A DNA stretch of 64,000 nucleotides from Tritrichomonas musculus. Taxonomy: Eukaryota; Parabasalia; Tritrichomonadida; Tritrichomonadidae. Shown here piece after piece: positions 21,704-30,758 of this stretch. Both the position numbers and the translations under genes were made by a program. The notes beneath the pieces are model-generated. The model was not told the origin of the DNA, did no database searches, and was given only the letters and a program-made list of their open reading frames with translations. Where the stretch lies: assembly GCA_039105265.1 (NCBI GenBank), contig JAPFFF010000053.1, forward strand, positions 1,054,001 to 1,118,000, in the 5' to 3' direction. Each line of letters opens with the position of its first letter. The stretch's first letter is position 1.

Positions 21704-22570
21704 TTAATTAAATAGAGATATTTTTTTATTCACTTTTGCACAGAAAAAGTCGAACTTTTCCAAGAGAAAAGTGAATTTTGAACATCCCGAGAGTTAAATA
21801 GGTATAACTTTTTGTGTAATGTAAAAAGTTTATATGATTATAACTTTAAAGACATTCATCTCAAAAACTTTATATGATTTTATTTTGTGATAATTAATTT
21901 TTATTTTTGTTTTTGTTTTTATTATTATTATTATTATTATATATTTTTTTTTTTTTTTTAATCGTATTTTCACTTTTTGATATATAGAAATTTATAAACC
22001 ATTGAAAAAATAATTTTGGTGAGTTTACGTGATTTTGAGACTTTTTTATAGTTGCTTTTTTTTGTGTGTTCATTTTTATCGTATCCTACTTAGACTAAAA
22101 AAATAGGTTACTAGATGGAACATAATAATAATAAAAGAAGTTGATTTGTTTATTTTCTGATTGGAGGGAATACAAACGATATCACTTTTTCATTCCTAAA
22201 AAACTTTTCACTTTTTTACAAAATCTATTTATTGAAAATTAATTATTTTATTCTATGTTGCTTTGAAATATTTCTGAAATTAAAAAAAATTTCAAAGAAT
22301 ATATTCAATTTTATCAAAACGAATATTCTAGATAAATCAAAAACCAAAAAAAACTTTTTTGAAATTGTACTTGTTAATATAACCATTACATTATTAGTCA
22401 ATAAATTTCATATTGTGTTCTTTGGTGGATTGAGAAAAATATAATTCTCTCAAAACTTCAAGAAAAAAAAAATGATATCACTAAAAACAAATTTGTGAAT
22501 GATTTTTTTATGGTAATGACTTTTTCAATTTTTTTTTAAAAAATATTGTTTCAAAAATTCTATGTTCACC

Positions 22571-22600
22571 TCACTTTCACTCATATTAGAGAAATCATTG
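22571..22600 (+). promoter_or_regulatory. candidate initiator cluster of Myb gene A
   Basis: TCACTT (22571), TCATAT (22581) and TCATTG (22595) all fit or nearly fit the trichomonad initiator and lie 1-30 bases before the ATG at 22601. They argue that translation starts there and not at the upstream ATG at 22562. Confidence 0.5.
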
Positions 22601-23524
22601 ATGAATTCATACAAGCCAATGAGAGAATTTATCCCTATTCCTCAAATAAACGTTAATATGAGAGATAATACACAATCTATTAACCCAGAAAAACAGAATA
22701 ATTTCCAATTAGAAATGACGAGCATGATGAATTATTCAGAAGAAAAAAATGATGATGGAACTAATTCACAAATGAAAGAACAGCCAAATGCTTGGCTGCA
22801 GTTTTTAAATGCATATACACATTTTGGATCTTTTTGTTCTCAAAATAATAATATTAATCCAAAGTTTTTAAACTCAATGCTTAAATTAATGGATAAATAC
22901 AATGTTCCTTTAAATGTTTCTATGCAAAACAATGAAAAAAATGCTCCGACTTTAAATGAAAAAGATGATTCTGAAAAAAATGAAAAAAACGAAAAAAATT
23001 CTTCTTATAAAAAATTCTCAGAGCAAGAAGATTACATTTTAAGAAATGTTGTAAATTCATTTGGTGCCAAAAATTGGAGATTTATTGCTTCAATGATTCC
23101 AAATAAAACAGCGAGACAATGTAGAGATCGATATATGAATTATCTTGCACCAGGATTTGTTCATTCAGATTGGACTAAAGAAGAAGATCAATTGTTAGCA
23201 GCGAGATATAAAGAAATTGGACCCCATTGGGCTAAAATTCAAAGATTTTTCCCAAACAGAACTTCAAATGCTATTAAAAATCGTTTTAATTATTCAGTTT
23301 GCAGAAATAAGGAATTTTTTAATGCAAATAAAAAACCTGAAATATCTTCTAATAAATGTGATTCATCAATAATTCATGATGTATCTAACTTTGAAAATGA
23401 AGATTCAAATCAAGTTGAAGTTGATTACCAAATTGATTTAATTAATGAAAAACTTCAGGAAGGATTCTACAATAATTTTGGAATCAATGAAAATGCTTAC
23501 AATTTAGAATATCTAAATTTCTAG
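22601..23524 (+). CDS. R2R3 Myb-type DNA-binding protein (copy A)
   Basis: A 307-residue protein if started at 22601; an in-frame ATG at 22562 adds 13 residues but lies upstream of the probable initiator. Two Myb repeats occupy about residues 138-242: R2 with Trp in KNWRFIASM and the recognition helix TARQCRDRYMNYL, R3 with DWTKEEDQLL, GPHWAKIQRF and the helix SNAIKNRFNY. The N-terminal third is Asn/Gln-rich with an acidic Lys-Asn-Glu segment. It would bind DNA in the nucleus; trichomonad R2R3 Mybs are known regulators of adhesin genes. About 800 bp are almost identical to copy B at 26632-27645, but the first 30-60 and last 10 codons differ. Confidence 0.93.
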   Translation: MNSYKPMREFIPIPQINVNMRDNTQSINPEKQNNFQLEMTSMMNYSEEKNDDGTNSQMKEQPNAWLQFLNAYTHFGSFCSQNNNINPKFLNSMLKLMDKYNVPLNVSMQNNEKNAPTLNEKDDSEKNEKNEKNSSYKKFSEQEDYILRNVVNSFGAKNWRFIASMIPNKTARQCRDRYMNYLAPGFVHSDWTKEEDQLLAARYKEIGPHWAKIQRFFPNRTSNAIKNRFNYSVCRNKEFFNANKKPEISSNKCDSSIIHDVSNFENEDSNQVEVDYQIDLINEKLQEGFYNNFGINENAYNLEYLNF

Positions 23525-24419
23525 AATTTAAATAAAAATACAGTGTATAATTGACGATTGTTTTTTAATTGAATTTTTTATAACAAATATACAATATTTG
23601 AGAATAAAGGTGGATGCAAATTCACTCAAACGGTTCATTAATAATTCAAATATTATTTTTTATAAAAATCTTCGCAAACCAAAAAACAAAAAGATTAAGA
23701 TTTAAACAAGTATTGAATGAGACACAAAGAACATAATAAAAAAGCCTATTCAATTTTAGAGATTTTATATGACCAAAGAAAAAAAGATGTTCTGAAAATA
23801 AACTAGTTTTGGAAAGTAAATATTTATTTAACAATGATATTATCATTTAATGCTATTTCAATTTGCATTTTGTAAGATTTATAATATTATTTGGTAATGT
23901 CATCAGATTTTAAAAAAAGAATATTCTATTTTTAGAATAAAAGTAAAACTCTACAACTAAAAAAATTATTTTAGTTTTTTAAAAACAAAAAAATATGAAA
24001 AAGTTTTATTGCTTTTTTAAGGGACAACAGACAAAATTTTGAAAATTGAAAGAGTAAAATTCAATGAGTTCCCACAAAATGAAATTTTTAATATTCTTGG
24101 TTTTTAAAAATGGGAAATAGTAATTATTAATATTGTATATATTCATGAACATCATATTGAGTATTTTCTTATCCAAAGAAATAAAAGATTAAATAGAAAT
24201 AAAAATATTTATTAAATAAAGGATGAAAATTTGATTCAGATAATATAATTTTAAAAGTATTATATACCCACTTAAGCAATTTACTGTTATTATGATGTAA
24301 AAAATGCTAATACTGATTTATGATTTGAATATTTATAAAATGCAAATAAAACGAATATTGTCATCATATTACAACCTTACAATCTAATTGATTCTTTATA
24401 TGAAGTTGTGAAACATTTT

Positions 24420-24607
24420 AATAGGAAGGTTTATTGATTATGGAAATTTGTATTGATTTTTCACACTTAAAAGCTTTTGTTAACTTAGATTCTTTTAATA
24501 TTTGAATTGTTGAATAATATTTGTAAGGATTTTCTAATGTAATAGTTCGTGATAGTTCTAATAAGACGGGAAAATAAAACCAAATAAAAAATTGATAAGG
24601 CCAATTA
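24420..24607 (-). pseudogene. coding fragment, unknown family
   Basis: An open minus-strand stretch of about 60 codons contains FPVLLELSRTITLENPYKYY and continues to ...ISIINKPSY before a stop. Its codon use is protein-like, but it starts after a stop with no ATG. I do not recognise it. Probably a remnant of a host gene. Confidence 0.4.
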
Positions 24608-25033
24608 TCTCAAAAATTCGCCTTATATACATATAATCTTTATTTTCAATATATTTTTATTAAATTCTTATTGCAATAAATTATTTTATTTAAATACTGT
24701 TTAAATTTATTCTTAATTTTATCATATTCCAATTTTTTTGATAGAATGAATAAATTGAGAAGAAGAAAAATTGATCGTTCTAGCGAAATATTATAATTTT
24801 TGACCTAAACTTTTTCCTAAAAAGCTACTATTCAATTTTATATTCTATGAGTTTATTGATTATTCAAAGGTTTACAAAAAATATGTCTGTTGACCCTTAA
24901 ATTATATTGTAACAAATCATATGATCTCAATATGATTGAGTTTTTTGAAAAGGTGTAATATGTATTACTTTTTTAGGGAGAATATTATGAGGATTTAAGT
25001 TCAATTTTTTAAATAAAATTGTTCATAATGTTA

Positions 25034-25090
25034 AAAATTGGAAAGAATATCTAAAAATTGGAAAGAATATCTAAAAATTGGAAAGAATTG
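25034..25090. repeat. 20-bp tandem repeat, about three copies
   Basis: The unit AAAAATTGGAAAGAATATCT is repeated about three times, the last copy diverging. It is non-coding. Confidence 0.85.
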
Positions 25091-25151
25091 GCATTGATTA
25101 TATAATTCTTTATTAATATAACATCACTTATAAATATAGGTTGGGGTCTAT

Positions 25152-25485
25152 TTAAACTCCTTTTCTAATTTGAGTTGTTTTGTATGTATCTTTAAAAGTA
25201 AAAGTTATTTTGGAATAAAGTGTTTGAATTTGATCAATGTTCATATCAAACCATTTAATTAATAAGTTCTTATTTCTTTTATAATTTCTTGGAAATTCTA
25301 TATTTAATAATTCTGAAATCACAGAGCCAAATGATACTAGCCTGTTCACTGTATTTTGGTTATTAAACAAACCAAGTACAAATTTCATTCCTTCACTCGT
25401 TAATGGATCAAAATCACCAAGTAGTTCTTGTGCAACTTCTCTCTGAAAATTGACTTCTATTAAGCCCCTTTGTTTGCTTACTCAT
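25152..25485 (-). pseudogene. coding fragment, unknown helical protein
   Basis: The open minus-strand stretch runs about 110 codons from GLIEVNFQREVAQELLGDFD through LTSEGMKFVLGLFNN to a stop. The part after Met is a 78-codon frame, but the protein-like translation extends upstream of that Met with no start, which suggests a truncated gene. The helical Leu-rich character resembles ARM-type repeats. Function unknown. Confidence 0.45.
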
Positions 25486-26631
25486 CAATTAATTATAACG
25501 ATTTCATCAAATTTCATTTTTGATTTTGTTAGAGTGGCAGTACATATAATTTACGGATTAAAATTTTTTATTGAGGATATTATATTTTTTTAACATGTTT
25601 TTTAATATTATATAACTAATTTAATATAAATAATACTAGTTAATTATTAATATATTTACCAATTTATAAATATATATTTTGATTACTTTATTTTTTGTAA
25701 ATATTTCAAATAATTTAAGCCAAAATAATGAAACATTTTCATATTCTGAATATAAACATATAATAACTCATTTATATACTTATAATATTTTTAATATATG
25801 TTTAATAATTATATTATATTTTAATTTTAAAATTAATTTGCTATTTATTATAATATATGAAAAATGTTCATATATTATTTTAATTCAAATTTTCACAAAG
25901 AATTGAATTTTATATTAAAAAAATTTCAATTTATTTTGTTTAAAACAGTCTGGTTTTAATTAATTTACTAAAATTTCAAAATAAATTTTAGTCTTTTATC
26001 ATTAAGTCATATTTATATATATTATTAAATATTAAAATTATGAAAATACGATTCACAATTAAAAAACTGATATTTGTTTACTTTATTGGATTTAATTGCT
26101 AATTAGAGTTGTTTTAAAATGAAAATCACTGATTACATTCTTTATTTATAATACTTTTTTAAAATAAAAAACGATTATTTTCATCCATTTCATATAGCAT
26201 GTCATAAAATTTGTTTAAATAGTAAAATAAGTGTCAATATAAACTTTTTCTGAGACATGCAACTATTCAAATATTTAACGTTCTCCTTTTCAAAAAATAA
26301 CGTGCTGGATTTGTACCTTAATATTATAAATAGAATCAAATATATTTTAAATATACTTTTTTATCTAATTTGATTTTTTTTTTTTTTTTTTTAGGATTTT
26401 ATTTTTGTGGTATGGTAAGCATTTCAGTTTTTTCATTTTTGTTTTTTTGGTGATTGAATTATTGATGAACTGTTTGATTGAATTTTCATCCACCATTTCA
26501 CTTTACTACACTTTTCAAATGCTTTTATCTTTTTATGATTTTAAAATTTGAAAGTTATTTTGCAGTATATTATTATAAATAATAGATAAAACATAAAAAT
26601 TTTTAGGTAAAAAGAATTCTTTATAAAAATT

Positions 26632-27645
26632 TTAGAAATTAAAATATTCCAAATTGAAATCATTTTCGTTGATTCCATAATTATTGTAAAATCCTTCCTG
26701 AAGTTTTTCATTAATTAAATCAATTTGGTAATCAACTTCAACTTGATTTGAATCTTCATTTTCAAAGTTAGATACATCATGAATTATTGATGAATCACAT
26801 TTATTAGAAGATATTTCAGGTTTTTTATTTGCATTAAAAAATTCCTTATTTCTGCAAACTGAATAATTAAAACGATTTTTAATAGCATTTGAAGTTCTGT
26901 TTGGGAAAAATCTTTGAATTTTAGCCCAATGGGGTCCAATTTCTTTATATCTCGCTGCTAACAATTGATCTTCTTCTTTAGTCCAATCTGAATGAACAAA
27001 TCCTGGTGCAAGATAATTCATATATCGATCTCTACATTGTCTCGCTGTTTTATTTGGAATCATTGAAGCAATAAATCTCCAATTTTTGGCACCAAATGAA
27101 TTTACAACATTTCTTAAAATGTAATCTTCTTGCTCTGAGAATTTTTTATAAGAAGAATTTTTTTCGTTTTTTTCATTTTTTTCAGAATCATCTTTTTCAT
27201 TTAAAGTCGGAGCATTTTTTTCATTGTTTTGCATAGAAACATTTAAAGGAACATTGTATTTATCCATTAATTTAAGCATTGAGTTTAAAAACTTTGGATT
27301 AATATTATTATTTTGAGAACAAAAAGATCCAAAATGTGTATATGCATTTAAAAACTGCAGCCAAGCATTTGGCTGTTCTTTCATTTGTGAATTAGTTCCA
27401 GCATCATTTTTTTCTTCTGAATAATTCATCATGCTCGTCATTTCTAATTGGAAATTATTGTTGTTTTCGTCGTTTAGCATAGAATGTTCCTTATTTCTGT
27501 TTGAATCATCTTGTAAATTAGAATTTTTTGAAGAGTTAAAGTTTTCTGTATTCAGTTTTTCTAAGTTCATAAAATTGGTATTGTCTTTCATATTAATTTG
27601 AGAAGATGTGATCAATTCTTTCATTGGAGTGCATGAATCCATCAT
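26632..27645 (-). CDS. R2R3 Myb-type DNA-binding protein (copy B)
   Basis: A 337-residue paralogue of copy A in opposite orientation, about 3.1 kb away. I choose the start at 27645 (MMDSCTPMKELI), because a good initiator lies 11-16 bases upstream and the sequence there aligns with the chosen start of copy A; the first ATG, at 27696, is formed at the edge of a transposon. R2 and R3 are identical to copy A. It has an extra N-terminal Asn-rich stretch of about 40 residues (MNLEKLNTENFNSSKN). The codons from QLEMTSMMNY to about the last ten are nearly identical to copy A at DNA level, while the two ends differ, consistent with gene conversion. Confidence 0.93.
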   Translation of the reverse strand: MMDSCTPMKELITSSQINMKDNTNFMNLEKLNTENFNSSKNSNLQDDSNRNKEHSMLNDENNNNFQLEMTSMMNYSEEKNDAGTNSQMKEQPNAWLQFLNAYTHFGSFCSQNNNINPKFLNSMLKLMDKYNVPLNVSMQNNEKNAPTLNEKDDSEKNEKNEKNSSYKKFSEQEDYILRNVVNSFGAKNWRFIASMIPNKTARQCRDRYMNYLAPGFVHSDWTKEEDQLLAARYKEIGPHWAKIQRFFPNRTSNAIKNRFNYSVCRNKEFFNANKKPEISSNKCDSSIIHDVSNFENEDSNQVEVDYQIDLINEKLQEGFYNNYGINENDFNLEYFNF

Positions 27646-27655
27646 TGACCTAGAA

Positions 27656-27661
27656 AAATGA
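27656..27661 (-). promoter_or_regulatory. candidate initiator of Myb gene B
   Basis: Read on the minus strand, TCATTT lies 11-16 bases before the ATG at 27645. The transposon at 27698-28061 begins about 37 bases further upstream. Confidence 0.5.
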
Positions 27662-27697
27662 TGTGAGTGCAAAATTGAAATTTTTGAAAGAACCATA

Positions 27698-28061
27698 AAC
27701 TCTGTCCAAAAATGTTCGACAATTGAATTTTGAGAGAGTATTCAAATTATCATTTTTTTTTCTCATGCACCTTTATGGTGATTCGAAGGTTTTTTCCAAA
27801 GCTCTTTTTTCTGAGAGTAGCGCATGTCCCAAAGAAAGTTGTAATTCCTCTTAAGGGCGTGGCTATTTCTTTCAAAAACCAGGGTTCCTTGTATAAAAAT
27901 AGCTTGATGAAAGGATAATTATAAAAATAAACTTCTGAAAAATTGAATACATTGCTTTGAGAGAAAAAAGAAATTTTCGACACATTATCGTTTTTTTAGT
28001 CAATTTTCAGTGGAAAATGCGGTTTTTATGTACGTTAAGTCGAACATTTTTGGACAGAGTT
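27698..28061. mobile_element. 364-bp Tc1/mariner-like MITE (copy 1), TA duplication
   Basis: Terminal inverted repeats AACTCTGTCCAAAAATGTTC are followed by GAC on both ends, with TA at 27696-27697 and 28062-28063. A second copy of identical length lies at 37244-37607 in inverted orientation. The TA target indicates a Tc1/mariner-type transposase acting in trans. It lies immediately upstream of Myb gene B, within its likely promoter. No coding capacity. Confidence 0.9.
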
Positions 28062-28063
28062 TA

Positions 28064-29609
28064 ATAATTATCATAAATTTCCCGATAATTTTTTTAATTT
28101 TTTAATTTTTATATTTTTCATCATAATACCAAAAAAGATATAACAATTCATTTATAAATGTTTTTTAAGAACTTTTTCAAGATAAATGAAATATTTTGTG
28201 TATTTAAATTTTCAAAGAAAAAATAACCCAGTCAATAATTCATTAAAAGGAAAATGATTATTTAAATCATATTCTTTTATAGATAAATCTACTGCCAAAA
28301 ATCTAGTTAAATTTTAAATAAATATTATACACCTCAAAATAAATGATACAAACTTCAAAAATACATGCTTTAAAGTTAATTATTGTAAAAACAAAGAACC
28401 AAAAATTGTAAACTTCTCAATTTTTCATTTTAATTCAACAAATTTCTTAATATATTAAAATTTATTATTACATCAATCAAAGCAACAAGCAAGAATTGTA
28501 TCTTTATTAAAACAAACTTCTGAAGTGTCATCTTTTAAAAATCTCAAAAAATTTGATAATCCAAATTCAAATAGATATTTGAAAAATAAAATTGAATAAA
28601 AATATTATTGTAACTTTTTGATAAGACCGTAAAAATTTTCACTTTTTAAATGCTTAAAATTTTATATTTCATTGAATTTTCTAATTTTTGAATATTTCAG
28701 TTGTACTGAGATTTTAATTTCAGTTTAATACAAAATCAATTTTTCCTTGATATAAATAAAATATGAACATATACCTGGATGATTAATATTTTTTCAGAGA
28801 ATAATCTCATTATGGGAAATACTTACCACTCTTCTAAAAAACACAAAAAATTGAATTGACGCAACAAGACACAAAAACACAAAAAAATTTATATAAAAAG
28901 ATGATTGAGTGAATGCTTTTTTCATTTTTTAAGTATTTGAATATATAAAACCTAACGTAAAAAAGGTTTCCGATTTATTTAGAATTTCAAGTACATCATC
29001 CTACGTTTTTTCTACAGATTATCACCATTTTGAATTTGAATTTAGATATTAATTAATCATTTATTTGTCTGACCAACTTTGATTTTCAAAGCTTCTAATC
29101 AACGAGAAAAATTCAATTTTTTGAATATTTTGTGGATTAATTTTTTATATTTTCAGAGATATTTTATATTTATACATATATGATATACGATAATTCTCTT
29201 TTTGAATGGTTTCTTAAAATTATCATATTTCATATATGGATAAATATAATATTTAAACATAGGTTAACTAATTAATGTAGGCAGAACCAAAAAATATTGT
29301 GTTTTTAAAAAATTAAAACAAAATTAAATCTCTCCTTTTTTTTCAAATTTAATAAAACTATTGTGTTAATTCAATTTTTTTTAAAAAAAAAATTTAAATT
29401 ATCTAAGTATCACTTTTTGAGTTTTGTAAAATACTCAAAAAGTTATCAAAAAGATAATTAAACTTAAATTGATGTAGCTTTTTGAAGGCTACGCCTATCA
29501 AAAAGCTACATAATTTATTTTTAAAATAAATGGAAAATCTTTCAAAAATTAAATAGAATAAAATATACATAATTCAATTTTGTATAATTATCAGAAACAA
29601 TTTATAAAT
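28064..29609. other. 1.5-kb AT-rich spacer upstream of Myb gene C
   Basis: No gene is seen. A strong hairpin lies at 29473-29510. The word CACAAAAA recurs near 28840-28885. No initiator is clear before the next gene; TTATCAGAAAC is about 20 bases from its ATG. Confidence 0.5.
29473..29510. repeat. hairpin about 100 bp upstream of Myb gene C
   Basis: TGTAGCTTTTTGA is followed by an AGGC-TAC-GCCT inner stem and then by the exact complement TCAAAAAGCTACA. The total is about 17 base pairs with one bulge, GC-rich against its flanks. A related half, TCAAAAAGCTAC, occurs at 2869-2880. Confidence 0.7.
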
Positions 29610-30164
29610 ATGATTAATCCAGGCCTTGAAAAAAGGGAAATGAATGTTAAAACAGAAGAAAGGGAGAGGAAAAGATTTCCTTTTTCAAAACAAGAAGATA
29701 AACAATTATTGAGATTAGTGAATCAATATGGTGATGAAACTCGTTGTGCTTGGAAATATATTGCAATGAATATGAAAGGAAGGAATACAAGACAATGCCG
29801 AGAGAGATATAATTTGTATTTAAGGAAAGGAGTTAATAAGAGCACTAAATGGACTGATGAAGAAGATGAAGTTTTATTATCTAAATATGAAGAGATTGGA
29901 CCTCATTGGAAAATGATGGAAGAATTCTTTGAAGGTCGAAATTCATATAATATTAAGAACAGGTTCATTTCACTAACACGAAGACGAAGAAGAACAAATT
30001 TGAAAAATCCTAAAAAAGAAGATATGAGAATAGCAGAAGCAGAAAACATTCATAATTCAAGATATTTAGAAGACAAAACAGAAGAATTTAAAGAAGAACA
30101 ATTTTTTGATGAAAATGGAAATATTAATATCGAAAGCTTTGATGAAAACTATTTTTGTTTTTAA
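29610..30164 (+). CDS. R2R3 Myb-type DNA-binding protein (copy C, divergent)
   Basis: A 184-residue protein starting at MINPGLEK; the frame is open upstream only to a TTG codon, so 29610 is the first ATG. R2 (FPFSKQEDKQLL, WKYIAMNMKGRNTRQCRERY) and R3 (WTDEEDEVLLSKY, GPHWKMMEEFFEGRNS, IKNRF) are complete. A basic stretch (RRRRRTNLKNPKK) that could serve nuclear import follows, then an acidic tail ending FDENYFCF. It is shorter and clearly divergent from copies A and B, so it is an older paralogue. Role: sequence-specific transcription factor, by family. Confidence 0.93.
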   Translation: MINPGLEKREMNVKTEERERKRFPFSKQEDKQLLRLVNQYGDETRCAWKYIAMNMKGRNTRQCRERYNLYLRKGVNKSTKWTDEEDEVLLSKYEEIGPHWKMMEEFFEGRNSYNIKNRFISLTRRRRRTNLKNPKKEDMRIAEAENIHNSRYLEDKTEEFKEEQFFDENGNINIESFDENYFCF

Positions 30165-30758
30165 CTTTATTTCTGTAATGTTTTAAGGTAAAACTAATAA
30201 AAGCATTGTTAATCATTACAAATTTTTTTGTTTAAAAATATAAGAAATATGCATCAATAAGTATGATACATATAATTTGATAGAGGTTATAAAGCATAAT
30301 TTAATCATCCTATCTAATTTGAGTTCATTATATGAAAAATACAATTACATCTAACTTTAAAATTGTGAATTCACAATTTTCATGAACTTATCTGCCACTG
30401 TAAACTTAAACTCAAAAGGCAGTTCGAAAAGTTTTCTCAAAATTTTTGTCGATCTTTTCATTTGCTCACTATTTATTTGTTTGGCCATTTTTCTTTTCAA
30501 TTTTTTATAAATAACGTTTTTTTACTAATTTACTAAAAAATGAAAAACGATAAGACATCCAGAGGTGATATTTAATTCAATTGTGACCCGAGGCATCTTA
30601 TCGTCTTTGACTCAAGAGTTTTAATTTGTGAGAAAAAGAGCCAACATCTCTAGAAAGAAATAAAATAAATTATTTTATGTAGAACAAACTTATTAAAAAT
30701 AGCAATTATGATTATAATATTGTCATAAATGCAATATGCATTAGTAAATTAATAAAGT
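30165..30758. other. spacer with small ORF and imperfect stem-loop
   Basis: Besides the small frame at 30357-30488, positions about 30547-30615 hold an imperfect inverted repeat: ACGATAAGACATCC and GGCATCTTATCGT, with nine perfect outer pairs and an AT-rich loop. It could be a short DNA element remnant or a structured RNA. Nothing else is seen. Confidence 0.35.
30357..30488 (-). CDS. small open reading frame, 43 residues
   Basis: MAKQINSEQMKRSTKILRKL is the N-terminus; the frame continues FELPFEF...VNSQF and stops. The composition is protein-like and not the Phe/Ile/Lys noise of the spacers. No family is recognised and no initiator is clear. It may be a small gene or the start of a broken one. 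Confidence 0.25.
   Translation of the reverse strand: MAKQINSEQMKRSTKILRKLFELPFEFKFTVADKFMKIVNSQF

Larger units (their letters stand above)
17877..22560. other. 4.7-kb AT-rich spacer containing two bounded DNA transposons and a relic
   Basis: No intact gene is supported. It holds a possible protease prodomain relic (18792-18977), an 8-bp-duplication element (19635-20161) and a 9-bp-duplication element (20583-21703). Around 17940-18090 a minus-strand stretch (QSKKEMHLQTTLIVKDFGKP) looks like further decayed coding DNA. The frames at 18118-18339, 19390-19581 and 22232-22444 look like chance. Confidence 0.6.
23525..26631. other. 3.1-kb AT-rich spacer between the inverted Myb copies, with coding relics
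   Basis: No intact gene. It contains two minus-strand relics (24420-24607 and 25152-25485) and a small tandem repeat (25034-25090). Near 26170-26215 the minus strand reads FYDMLYEMDEN, which matches FNEMLYEIDEN near 63790-63830, so both are remnants of one family. The frames at 23646-23846 and 25679-25906 look like chance. Confidence 0.55.

Noticed and set aside
22562-22600. Upstream ATG giving 13 extra residues to Myb gene A
   Set aside because: Initiator-like sequences lie downstream of it and directly before the ATG at 22601; the extra residues do not align with copy B.
25679-25906. 75-codon ORF of Ile/Asn/Phe
   Set aside because: Composition is that of random AT-rich sequence; no domain, initiator or conservation signal.
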